Shown here: piece by piece, positions 16,358 to 24,434 of the stretch
How the letters are laid out: the number at the start of each line of letters is the position of its first letter
Position numbering within the stretch: position 1 is the stretch's first letter
Source: Treponema sp.
Lineage (GTDB): Bacteria; Spirochaetota; Spirochaetia; Treponematales; Treponemataceae
Reading direction: 5' to 3'
NCBI GenBank assembly: GCA_017619795.1
Contig: JAFZRP010000071.1
Coordinates: 1 to 56,693, forward strand
DNA: 56,693 nt
Translations under genes and position numbers: made by a program
Notes under the pieces: generated by a model
The model's database searches: none
Told to the model about the DNA's origin: nothing
What the model saw: only the letters and a program-made list of their open reading frames with translations

Positions 16358-17506
16358 TTATACCTTATAGCCCATTGCCGCAGCTTTTATAAGCTTTGAT
16401 TTCAACAGCTGGTTTTCTTTTTTAAGCTGAATCAGCTCGTACTGCTGAGTCTTAATCATTTCTGCAAGCTCTCCAATTGTAAGCTCGCCGCCGGCAACTA
16501 AATCATCAATTCCGGAAAGCTTAAAGTCATAATCTGTATTTGCTTCTTCTTCTGCGCTGATAAAGGTGTCGGTATTAAACTTTTCAGGATCAAAATCAGC
16601 ATCAAAATGTCTTTCCTTAGACTCGATAATTTTGTCGGAAATGCGGTAAATTGCCTGACCAAGAACAGACTGCGGCTTATACACAACGAGTGGCAGCTGA
16701 GAAGAAAGTGCTTTATCCTGGAGCATATCTCGGTACATAATTCCAAGGAAATCAATTTCCAGTCCAAGATACTGATTGCACGAGGTTTTTATTCTCTGAG
16801 CCTTGCTTGCATCAGCAGGGTTCTCAATCATATTCATAACAAGACGAGGACGGAACTGCTGCATTCTGCTTACAAAAAGCTGAGTTGTATCTGGATCTAC
16901 GCGACCAAGTGCCTGAACAAGCTGCGGAATATAAAGTTTCTGCATAGAGGTTGAGTTCTTTTTAAGGTTATCAAGAAGTTCGCGGCCTGGTGTATTTTTC
17001 TTGTAGGTTGTGTACAAAAGGCGGAAAACGGCATTTTTAAGGAACAGGTAGCCGTTCAAAGTAGCGGTAACAGCTGGCGCAGAAACAATAATTCCCTGTG
17101 GAGAAAGCAGGAACATATCAAGAATAAACTGGTGAGTTCCGGCTCCAAGGTCAAGGATAAGGTAATCTGTATCAATATTCTTAAGATTACGAATAAGCTT
17201 AATTTTCTGCGCGTGCTTTAATGAGGTAAGGTCTGGAATCTGACTGTCGCCTGCAATAAAGCTTACATTTTGATAATCAGTTGGCTGAATAATATCCTTA
17301 AATTGAGACTTTTCTGTAAACCAGGAGCCAAGGCTTGCGTTTCCCGGATGCTGTCCGATTACAAGATGAAGGTTCGAAGCTCCCAAGTCCAAATCAACTA
17401 AAACAACTCGTTTGCCCTGCTGTCCCAAGGCAATTGCTAAATTGGCAGAAAGAAGGCTTTTTCCAACTCCTCCTTTACCGCTCGCTACTGGAATAATCTG
17501 TGCCAT
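16358..17506 (-). CDS. MinD/ParA/Mrp-type P-loop ATPase
   Basis: A 382-residue ATPase with the deviant Walker A 'ASGKGGVGKSLLSANLA' at the N-terminus, switch I 'DLDLGASNLHL' and switch II 'DYLILDLGAG'. The C-terminal extension (about 300-382) is acidic and ends in a coiled-coil-like segment ('ELAEMIKTQQYELIQLKKEN'). The family includes MinD, FlhG and ParA; the long insert around 180-260 and lack of a clear membrane-targeting helix prevent a finer call. FlhG-like control of flagella is possible in a spirochaete but unproven. A back-to-back leaderless promoter is shared with ctpA. Confidence 0.85.
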   Translation of the reverse strand: MAQIIPVASGKGGVGKSLLSANLAIALGQQGKRVVLVDLDLGASNLHLVIGQHPGNASLGSWFTEKSQFKDIIQPTDYQNVSFIAGDSQIPDLTSLKHAQKIKLIRNLKNIDTDYLILDLGAGTHQFILDMFLLSPQGIIVSAPAVTATLNGYLFLKNAVFRLLYTTYKKNTPGRELLDNLKKNSTSMQKLYIPQLVQALGRVDPDTTQLFVSRMQQFRPRLVMNMIENPADASKAQRIKTSCNQYLGLEIDFLGIMYRDMLQDKALSSQLPLVVYKPQSVLGQAIYRISDKIIESKERHFDADFDPEKFNTDTFISAEEEANTDYDFKLSGIDDLVAGGELTIGELAEMIKTQQYELIQLKKENQLLKSKLIKAAAMGYKV

Positions 17507-17512
17507 GTTTTC

Positions 17513-17541
17513 ATTATACTATGGAAATTGATTTTTGACTA
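17513..17541 (-). promoter_or_regulatory. Leaderless promoter of the MinD-like gene
   Basis: On the minus strand, TAGTCA (17536-17541), a 17-base spacer and TATAAT (17513-17518), six bases before the ATG. Confidence 0.7.
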
Positions 17542-17556
17542 CGAATGAAGTAAAAT
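17528..17556 (+). promoter_or_regulatory. Leaderless promoter of ctpA
   Basis: TTGATT (17528-17533), a 17-base spacer and TAAAAT (17551-17556), seven bases before the ATG at 17564. It interleaves with the opposite promoter at 17513-17541. Confidence 0.72.
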
Positions 17557-17563
17557 GAGCATT

Positions 17564-19036
17564 ATGAAAATAATGCATAATTGCTCAAAAAGATTTATTA
17601 AGACATTTTTTGTTTCTTCGGCACTCTTCTTTTCAGTGTGCCTGAACTCATCGTGCTTTGCTTTTACCAAAAAAGAGGATAAAGCTTCAAGCTTCCAATA
17701 TATGAAAAAGCTTAATTCTGTATTTGATTATGTTCAGCAGAATTATGTAGATGAGCTTGATCCAAGGATTTTGTACGAGGGTGCCATAAAGGGTATGCTC
17801 GATGCAATCGGGGATCCGTACACACTTTATCTTGACGTTAACGCAATGCGTTCTTTGAACGACACCACAGTTGGTAATTTTGGCGGTGTTGGTCTTTCAA
17901 TCACAAAAGCTCTGGAATCTACTCCGGAAAAGCCTGCATACGTAGAGGTTTCTTCTCCAATTGAAGATACTCCTGGTGCAAGGGCAGGTATTCAGTCCGG
18001 CGATTATATTGTTGCAGTAGACGGACTTCCAACTCCGGAAATGACTATGGACGAGGTTCTTCAGCATCTTCGTGGAGAGGTTGGAACTGCAGTTACCGTT
18101 TCAATTCTTCGCGGTACAAACATGCGTTTTGATGTAAAGCTTGTTCGTGCACTTATTGAAGTTCCAACTGCAAAGTACGGAATGATTGAGGGAACAAACA
18201 TCGGTTATGTCCGCCTTATTGAGTTTACTCCAGAAACACCAAAGCGTTTGCAGGATGCGCTCGATTTATTTGAAAAAAATCAGTACAAGGGAATGATTAT
18301 TGATTTACGTGATAATCCGGGCGGACTTATAAACAGTGTTGCAGATGTTGCAGATAAGTTTATTGACGGTGGCGTTATAGTTTCTACAAAGAGCAGACTG
18401 GCTTTTGAAAACCAGGAGTTTAAGGCAACTAAAGCAAATACAACTGTAAAGAAGGGACTTCCTATTGTTGTGCTTATAAACAGAGGTTCTGCTAGTGCTT
18501 CGGAAATCCTTTCTGGTGCATTAAAGGATTATCATCTGGCATATCTTGTTGGCGAAAGAACTTATGGTAAAGGCTCGGTACAGCAGGTTATTCCGTTAGG
18601 TGATGTTGATGGTATGAAGCTTACAATGGCCCGCTATTATACTCCTAGCGATGTAAATATTGATAAAATTGGTATTCCGCCAGATTTAGAAATCAAAAAT
18701 CTCGAAAAGTTTACTGATGAAGAAGAGAATACTTATGTTTCACTTGTAAAATCTGACATAATTGCTCAGACAGTTGAAAACAATCCTAACATGGATGAAG
18801 CCGCAATTGCTAAGGCAGCAAAGGAGCTTTATGCAGAATATCCTATTGAGCAGCGTGTTATCAGAAGGCTTCTTCGCAATCAGGTAAACAGAACAAAAGG
18901 TTCTCCGCTTTACGATTTAGATTATGATTTGCAGCTGAACGAGGCTTTACGTATTGTATCCGGAAAGGATTATGAAAAGCTGATGTCTTCTACAAAAACC
19001 TTGAAGGAGCTTCAGGAAGAGGTTGCGCAGGAATAA
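17564..19036 (+). CDS. ctpA: C-terminal processing protease CtpA (S41 family)
   Basis: A 490-residue exported serine protease. An N-terminal signal (about 10-32) is followed by a helical region, a PDZ domain (about 95-185, 'GGVGLSITK', 'AGIQSGDYIVAVDG') and the S41 catalytic domain. The catalytic Ser is in 'GSASASEILSGALKDY' and the Lys in 'YGKGSVQQVIPL'. It trims or degrades periplasmic proteins from the C-terminus. I start it at 17564 rather than the ATG nine bases upstream because the upstream ATG overlaps the -10 box. rsmE follows after two bases. Confidence 0.93.
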   Translation: MKIMHNCSKRFIKTFFVSSALFFSVCLNSSCFAFTKKEDKASSFQYMKKLNSVFDYVQQNYVDELDPRILYEGAIKGMLDAIGDPYTLYLDVNAMRSLNDTTVGNFGGVGLSITKALESTPEKPAYVEVSSPIEDTPGARAGIQSGDYIVAVDGLPTPEMTMDEVLQHLRGEVGTAVTVSILRGTNMRFDVKLVRALIEVPTAKYGMIEGTNIGYVRLIEFTPETPKRLQDALDLFEKNQYKGMIIDLRDNPGGLINSVADVADKFIDGGVIVSTKSRLAFENQEFKATKANTTVKKGLPIVVLINRGSASASEILSGALKDYHLAYLVGERTYGKGSVQQVIPLGDVDGMKLTMARYYTPSDVNIDKIGIPPDLEIKNLEKFTDEEENTYVSLVKSDIIAQTVENNPNMDEAAIAKAAKELYAEYPIEQRVIRRLLRNQVNRTKGSPLYDLDYDLQLNEALRIVSGKDYEKLMSSTKTLKELQEEVAQE

Positions 19037-19038
19037 AA

Positions 19039-19860
19039 ATGCGGCAGTTTATCCTGGAAAAGAATCCCGATAAAAAAGGAATTATTGTTCTCGGTGGAAA
19101 GGATTACCGTTATCTGTTTCAGGTGCTTCGGGTGAAGGCTGGAGACATGGTTAGCGTGCGGCTGCCGGATGGTGAACTGAAAAACTCTACTGTTGCCAAA
19201 ATCGATGATAAACAGAAAAAAATTACGCTTCAGCTTTGTGCAGATACAGAGCAGAATATTACACGCGGTGTTCAGGCAAGCGAAATTGAGCTTTCTGCAG
19301 AAGCTGGAGTGGAATACTGGCTGCTTCAGTTTATTCCAAAGCCACAAAAGCTTGAACAGATTATACGGCAGGCTACCGAGTGCGGCGTAAAAAGGATTGT
19401 TCCGGTTATTGGAGAGTATTCCGAAAAGAGCAGTGTAAGCAGTTTGATGGGACCAAAGAAAGAACGCCTCAGCCGGATAATAAAAGAAGCACGACAGCAA
19501 AGCGGTTCTCCGGTAGATACTGTTGTGGAAGAGGCTGTTACTCTGGAAAAGGCTGTTGATTTGTGGAAGCAGGCAGGCAACGATTCTTCAGAAGATGAAG
19601 CTGTTGGTTTTGTGCTTTCAGAACGAAACGATGGCGATGGAAATATAAGAAAAATCCTGGCTGGAAAAAAAGAACTTAAACGAATATGCATTGTTTGCGG
19701 CTGTGAGGGTGGAATAAGCCCGCAGGAAGTTGATTTTTTAATAAAAAAAGGTCTTTTCTATCCAATCCATTTTTCCGTAAATATATTAAGATGCGAAACG
19801 GCAGCATTATATGGAATTGCGGCTGTTCAAAGCACGTTTAGTATTAAGGATGATGTATGA
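19039..19860 (+). CDS. rsmE: 16S rRNA (uracil1498-N3)-methyltransferase RsmE
   Basis: A 273-residue SPOUT-family enzyme that methylates U1498 of 16S rRNA. It has an N-terminal PUA-like domain ('DYRYLFQVLRVKAGD', about 1-75) and a C-terminal trefoil-knot SAM domain with 'ERLSRIIKEARQQSG' and 'IVCGCEGGISPQEVD', ending in 'LRCETAALYGIAAVQS'. The length is slightly above the usual 240-250 owing to an acidic insert around 175-195. It overlaps the next gene by four bases (ATGA). Confidence 0.95.
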   Translation: MRQFILEKNPDKKGIIVLGGKDYRYLFQVLRVKAGDMVSVRLPDGELKNSTVAKIDDKQKKITLQLCADTEQNITRGVQASEIELSAEAGVEYWLLQFIPKPQKLEQIIRQATECGVKRIVPVIGEYSEKSSVSSLMGPKKERLSRIIKEARQQSGSPVDTVVEEAVTLEKAVDLWKQAGNDSSEDEAVGFVLSERNDGDGNIRKILAGKKELKRICIVCGCEGGISPQEVDFLIKKGLFYPIHFSVNILRCETAALYGIAAVQSTFSIKDDV

Positions 19861-20594
19861 GTATTCAAAGAATTAATTTGATTGGTGTTCCTGTTGATAT
19901 TTGCAGACCAGAAGAAATGGAAAACGAGATTCTGGAGCTGCTTGCAAAGCCTGGAACAAAGCAGATTATCTTTCTTTCTATCTGGGATTTGCTTAAAGCC
20001 CGACGCCGTGGAGATTTTTCTGAATGTGTAAAAAATGCAGATCTTATTCTTCCGGTTTCAAAGAGTATTTTAAAAGGCGCAAAGTTTCTTAAAAAGGATG
20101 TACCTGTAAGATACAATCAGTTCAAGGCAATCATACAGATTCTTTCAATTCTGGACAGTCACTATAAAACTCTGTACATGCTCGGTTCACATAAAACTAC
20201 GCTTCAGAAAGCTGAAGCAAATGTAAGGGCAACCTTCCCTGGTCTCCGAATTGTCGGCCGCTATGTAGGTTATTATTCAAAGCAGGTTGAACCGGATATT
20301 GTTCAGGCAGTTTTTAAGGCACAGCCTTCGTTAGTTTTGTTGAGCGACGGTATTAAGGAAAAGAACTGCTGGCCATACAGACGCAGAAATCAATTTTCTT
20401 CAAGCATCTTTTTATATTATACAGACACGTTCGGAATCTTCTCTGAACGTATAAAAAGAATAAGAGAAAAGACCTTTGACAAGGGAAATGAGATTTTTGT
20501 AGAAATCCTTCATAATCCTTTCAAAATCTTTTTAATTTTCCCATACATATCTTACCTGTTTATACTTCTTTGGACAAAGTTATTTAAGAGATAG
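19857..20594 (+). CDS. WecG/TagA/CpsF-type glycosyltransferase-like protein, degenerate
   Basis: A 245-residue protein of the WecG/TagA/CpsF fold. Recognisable parts are 'RINLIGVPVDICRPEEMENEILELL' at the N-terminus and 'FPGLRIVGRYVGYYSKQ' (about 125). The family's active-site 'DG' (normally within a 'PDGxG' motif) is replaced by 'LPVSKSILKGAKFL', and the later 'G.PkQE' motif reads 'LSDGIKEKNCW', so canonical catalysis is doubtful. A hydrophobic C-terminal segment (about 222-242) suggests membrane attachment. It is translationally coupled to rsmE and followed by an AAA+ gene. Confidence 0.75.
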   Translation: MSIQRINLIGVPVDICRPEEMENEILELLAKPGTKQIIFLSIWDLLKARRRGDFSECVKNADLILPVSKSILKGAKFLKKDVPVRYNQFKAIIQILSILDSHYKTLYMLGSHKTTLQKAEANVRATFPGLRIVGRYVGYYSKQVEPDIVQAVFKAQPSLVLLSDGIKEKNCWPYRRRNQFSSSIFLYYTDTFGIFSERIKRIREKTFDKGNEIFVEILHNPFKIFLIFPYISYLFILLWTKLFKR

Positions 20595-20609
20595 TTTTTA
20601 AGAAATAGG

Positions 20610-21749
20610 ATGTTTTTAAACTATACAAATATAATTATTGTTTCAAAACGTAAAGATATTATCTATTGTGCTCAGACTTATTTGAGCAACATAATTCCTG
20701 TAAATGTTGCTTCTGAGCTTACCTCGGAGTGTGACTACATCATCTCTCTGATAATTTATGACTGCTCTTATGCAACCCTTTCTGATTTTGAGAAGCTGAA
20801 AAATAACTTTTCTAAGGCAAGGCTCTCCAAAATCATATTTATTATCCCAATTGAGACTCCTCCAGAAATAAAACGCGTGGTTTCTGAAATCTCAAGATTT
20901 GTAATGCCTTATCCTTGTAAAAAGAATTATCTGACAAAATACATAAAAACCTTCCTTTCAGAAAATATGCAGGAAGTAACGTACAATTCAATCAAAAAGG
21001 CGGCAACGTCGGGAGTATATAACAAGGTGGTTAATTCGCTTTTTGGAAGTTCGGAAGCAATGAGTAAGCTTAAAAGGGAGATAATGAATTATGCCGGCTT
21101 TGACAGTACGCTGCTTTTGTGTGGCGAGAGCGGGACCGGAAAATCAACAATTGCAAGACTTATACACCAGCTTTCTGCGCGCAAGAACGGTAATTTTGTC
21201 GGTATTAATTCTTCTGTAATTTCAAACAATCTGGCAGATGCAGCTTTGTTCGGGGCTGTGGAAGGAGCGTATACAGATTGTAAAGGGCAGCAGGGCTTTT
21301 TCCAGGATGCAGAAGGCGGAACCCTCTTTTTTGACGAAATCTCTTCAACTTCGCTGGAGTTTCAATCGAAGCTGCTCACGGTATTAGATTCCGGGGAGTT
21401 TTATAAGGTTGGTTCACATTCGAAGATTAAAGCAAATGTGCGGGCTATTTTTGCAACAAATGAAGATCTTGAAGTAAAAATGCTGGAAGGCTTATTCCGC
21501 AGGGATTTATATTACAGAATCTCTGCCAATATCATACGGATTCCGCCTTTACGGGAAAGGCGCTGTGACATTGTAGAAATTGCAAAGGAAATTGCTAAGA
21601 GCAGGGGAAAGGTTTTTACAGAGCAGGCACTAAGCAAGCTTGAAGAATATTCCTGGCCGGGAAATGTACGGCAGCTGGAGCAGTGCATTGAACGCGCCGA
21701 GTTTTTCTCAAACGGAAATGTAATTGATGAGGACAATATAATCTTTTAA
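20610..21749 (+). CDS. AAA+ sigma-54-activator-like protein with altered GAFTGA loop
   Basis: A 379-residue protein. The N-terminal 130 residues resemble a degenerate response-regulator receiver ('LIIYDCS', 'IIFIIPIE'). The AAA+ core has Walker A 'LCGESGTGKSTIARL' (about 173), Walker B 'GGTLFFDEIS' and the sensor/arginine-finger region 'RRDLYYRI'. The sigma-54-contacting GAFTGA loop reads 'GAYTDC' (about 219), and there is no C-terminal DNA-binding helix-turn-helix; the protein ends soon after 'WPGNVRQLEQCIERA'. It may be a divergent activator, act from solution, or have another job. Confidence 0.85.
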   Translation: MFLNYTNIIIVSKRKDIIYCAQTYLSNIIPVNVASELTSECDYIISLIIYDCSYATLSDFEKLKNNFSKARLSKIIFIIPIETPPEIKRVVSEISRFVMPYPCKKNYLTKYIKTFLSENMQEVTYNSIKKAATSGVYNKVVNSLFGSSEAMSKLKREIMNYAGFDSTLLLCGESGTGKSTIARLIHQLSARKNGNFVGINSSVISNNLADAALFGAVEGAYTDCKGQQGFFQDAEGGTLFFDEISSTSLEFQSKLLTVLDSGEFYKVGSHSKIKANVRAIFATNEDLEVKMLEGLFRRDLYYRISANIIRIPPLRERRCDIVEIAKEIAKSRGKVFTEQALSKLEEYSWPGNVRQLEQCIERAEFFSNGNVIDEDNIIF

Positions 21750-21778
21750 TTTTTCCCTTTATAGTCGATAATAAAGAT

Positions 21779-23104
21779 ATGGAAAAGAACGCAAAATCAA
21801 AGAAAAAGGCCAAGGGCAAAAACAAAAAGAAAGCTGGAAAATCACTCTGGCAGAATTTTTTATCTTCATTAAAAGAGAAACTAAAGAAATATTGGAAAGA
21901 AATCACAATCCTTTTGTTATGTTTTATCCTGGGACTTTTTGAAGTAATCAGCTTTGTAAAATATCAGAGAGCAAACAGTGCAAAAAATCTTGATGTGGCC
22001 TTTTATCAGGTACCGCAATATATGATTGATGAAATACAGAAGAAGGTTACTTCACTTTATGATGGAGCAATTACCTTTACAGATATTTCTGATCTTGAGT
22101 TTAACGAAAAGAATATTGCAAAAAAATACGAGCTTGTTTTCGCAAAGAATGGTAATGCAACTACACGGCTTGAAAAATATGCAGAGGATTTACCTGTTGA
22201 ATGGTATGGCGGAATGCCATCATCCTTAAGACGGTCTGCTGGAAAGGTTCTTCCACTTGTAATGGATCACTACGAAATGGCTTATTACCGCGAAGGAATG
22301 CAAAAGGCTGAGCTTGATTATCCTTTGAGTATTCCGGAGCTTCAGGATTTTCTTAAAACAATGAAGGGTTATGTATTTTCTCCATTCTTCTGTGCCGGTG
22401 GTGAAGATGATGTTCTTCTTGCGTTTACAGGTGCTTTGGTTGAAGGCTTTGGTGGAACAGAAAGCTATAAAAAAGCAGTCAGCTTATTATTAAAAAAGCC
22501 TTCTCTTGCACAGACAATCGACGAAGAGCTTTCGGTTTCTAAAAAAGCCGGTGATAAATTTACACTGCGTGCTATTCTTGATATGCTTCGCAGCTGGCAG
22601 AGCGACGGACTTGTACATCCAAACTGGTATGTCGGTAGAAACGGTGACTTAACAGCTTTTATGGAAGACAACCAGGTTGGAGTTATGTTTACCTCGCTTA
22701 CAAATCACAGAACAATTCCGTACAAGGTTGTAAGAAAGTTTGAAGCAGACAGAGTGCCGGTTTTCACTACAAGCATTGACCACGGAGTTATAGCACCGTC
22801 GTATGTTGCAATGAAGTTTACAAGATATTCATATTTCGACGAAATCCTTAAGGACCTGGTAACAGATTCTACACAAAAGGATTTGTCTATGACAACAAAG
22901 CTTGGACCTGTTTCTTCCCGTGCTCAGGCTTACGACAAGCAGGCAGATGATGTCCGATTCCTTGCCGCTTCCTGTAAAGATGGACCGCTTCCAGCCCTTG
23001 GAGATGCTGTTTTCCAGACAAATCCAGAGGCTGCACATAAATTTGCAGAAGAAATAAGAACATATTTGCGATTGGGAGTATTAAAAAGTACACAAAACAA
23101 GTAA
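21779..23104 (+). CDS. Membrane-anchored solute-binding-protein-like protein
   Basis: A 441-residue protein. The first 40 residues are extremely Lys-rich, followed by one membrane helix (about 41-60) and a long extracytoplasmic domain. That domain has the look of an extracellular solute-binding protein of the sugar type ('GGEDDVLLAFTGALVEGFGG', 'FMEDNQVGVMFTS'), but it is anchored by an uncleaved helix rather than lipidated. No permease is nearby, so signalling or scavenging roles are possible. A GATAAT six bases before the ATG suggests another leaderless start. Confidence 0.65.
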   Translation: MEKNAKSKKKAKGKNKKKAGKSLWQNFLSSLKEKLKKYWKEITILLLCFILGLFEVISFVKYQRANSAKNLDVAFYQVPQYMIDEIQKKVTSLYDGAITFTDISDLEFNEKNIAKKYELVFAKNGNATTRLEKYAEDLPVEWYGGMPSSLRRSAGKVLPLVMDHYEMAYYREGMQKAELDYPLSIPELQDFLKTMKGYVFSPFFCAGGEDDVLLAFTGALVEGFGGTESYKKAVSLLLKKPSLAQTIDEELSVSKKAGDKFTLRAILDMLRSWQSDGLVHPNWYVGRNGDLTAFMEDNQVGVMFTSLTNHRTIPYKVVRKFEADRVPVFTTSIDHGVIAPSYVAMKFTRYSYFDEILKDLVTDSTQKDLSMTTKLGPVSSRAQAYDKQADDVRFLAASCKDGPLPALGDAVFQTNPEAAHKFAEEIRTYLRLGVLKSTQNK

Positions 23105-23113
23105 AATAGATTT

Positions 23114-23599
23114 ATGGATATAAGTCTTTTACTTTCAATTCTGGCGGGAGTAATTCTTGCCGTAGGATTTCTTGGTACTTTTATACCGGTACTCCCCGGT
23201 GCACCACTTGCCTGGGTAGGGCTTTTACTCTGCTATTTTTCCTCGTACAATCAATTGTCTCTCGTGTGGCTTATAATTACAGCTGTAATTGCAGTTGCTG
23301 TTTCCATTTTAGACAATATCATGCCGGTGTATATGACAAACAAAACCGGCGGCAGTAAAGCGGCAACAACAGGCGCAACCTTCGGACTTATAATCGGATT
23401 TTTTGCGGGGCCTTTAGGAATTATTTTAGGACCATTTTTAGGCGCCCTTATATTTGAGCTTAGAGCTACAAGAGGATCCTTTGGACCTGCCTTAAAATCT
23501 GCCTGGGGAGCTTTCTTAGGCTTTCTTCTTGGAGTAGGCATGAAGATGGGAGCAGTTCTGTTCTTTATCTGGCTGTATGTAAGATCTTTCTTAAAATAA
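23114..23599 (+). CDS. DUF456 family membrane protein
   Basis: A 161-residue protein with about four hydrophobic segments and repeated Gly-rich helices ('GATFGLIIGFFAGPLGIILGPFLGALIFEL'-type pattern split by short loops), typical of DUF456. Function unknown in the family. The -10-like TAAAAT at 23102-23107 overlaps the upstream stop codon and lies six bases from the ATG; no Shine-Dalgarno sequence is present. Confidence 0.88.
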   Translation: MDISLLLSILAGVILAVGFLGTFIPVLPGAPLAWVGLLLCYFSSYNQLSLVWLIITAVIAVAVSILDNIMPVYMTNKTGGSKAATTGATFGLIIGFFAGPLGIILGPFLGALIFELRATRGSFGPALKSAWGAFLGFLLGVGMKMGAVLFFIWLYVRSFLK

Positions 23600-23630
23600 A
23601 GCTTTTTCCAAAAAACGGAAGGAAACCTGA

Positions 23631-24434
23631 ATGAACCTGAATAATGTTGTTATTGTACTTGATCATCCCGATGAAAGCCGAAACATAGGCGCTGCGTGTC
23701 GTGCAATGGCAAACAACGACATCAAAGAGCTGCGAATTGTCGGTAAAAAAGAGGATTATGATATTGAACATATCAGGGTGCTTTCAATTCACGCCTTTTA
23801 CATTTTTGAAAATGCAAAGTTTTACGATTCAATAATTCAGGCAACGGCCGATTGTTCTATAAGTGCCGGAACAACAAGAAGGCGCGGAAAAAAGCGCGGT
23901 AAGCTGCTGCTGCCAGAAGAGTTTGCAGAAATGGCAGATAAAATCACTGGAACTGCTGAAAAAAATAGTATTGGTGATGATGGTGGCAGCTCTGGCGGAA
24001 AAGTCGCAATTGTATTTGGAAATGAGCGCACCGGGCTTACAGACGAGCAGCTTGATGAGTGCAACGCCGGTGTTACAATTCCTTCTTCAGACGATTTCGG
24101 TTCCCTTAATTTAAGCCACGCAGTTCAGATTATGTGCTATCATCTTTTCAGGGAGAATCTGCGCAAAAACAACAAAAAGTCAGCAGGGTATACACCACTT
24201 ACCTTGGAACGAATAGACAAGTCTGTCAAAATCATAACGGACAATATGCAGGAAATTGGTTTTTTCAAAATGCCTGGTCGCGAAGATATGGAAAACTTCT
24301 GGCGCAGCGTTCTTTCAAGAGCGAGCCTTTCGGAAAGCGAGGCACAGTATCTGGAAAAAACGTTCATCAAAATCTCCGGCTTAAACAAAAAAGCAAGTCA
24401 GCTTAATCAGACGGGTAAGGAGCAAAATGAATAA
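23631..24434 (+). CDS. trmJ: TrmJ-like tRNA 2'-O-methyltransferase (SpoU family)
   Basis: A 267-residue SPOUT methyltransferase. The three motifs are visible: 'LDHPDESRNIGAACRAMAN' (about 10-28, with the catalytic Arg), 'VAIVFGNERTGLTDEQL' and 'SLNLSHAVQIMCYHLF'. It fits TrmJ, which 2'-O-methylates position 32 of tRNAs, with the usual C-terminal helical extension. An AAGGAAA ribosome-binding site precedes the ATG. It overlaps the next gene by eight bases. Confidence 0.88.
   Translation: MNLNNVVIVLDHPDESRNIGAACRAMANNDIKELRIVGKKEDYDIEHIRVLSIHAFYIFENAKFYDSIIQATADCSISAGTTRRRGKKRGKLLLPEEFAEMADKITGTAEKNSIGDDGGSSGGKVAIVFGNERTGLTDEQLDECNAGVTIPSSDDFGSLNLSHAVQIMCYHLFRENLRKNNKKSAGYTPLTLERIDKSVKIITDNMQEIGFFKMPGREDMENFWRSVLSRASLSESEAQYLEKTFIKISGLNKKASQLNQTGKEQNE

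Noticed and set aside
23837..24388. Several Ser-rich open frames opposite trmJ
   Set aside because: Shadows of the SPOUT methyltransferase gene, which has all three motifs.
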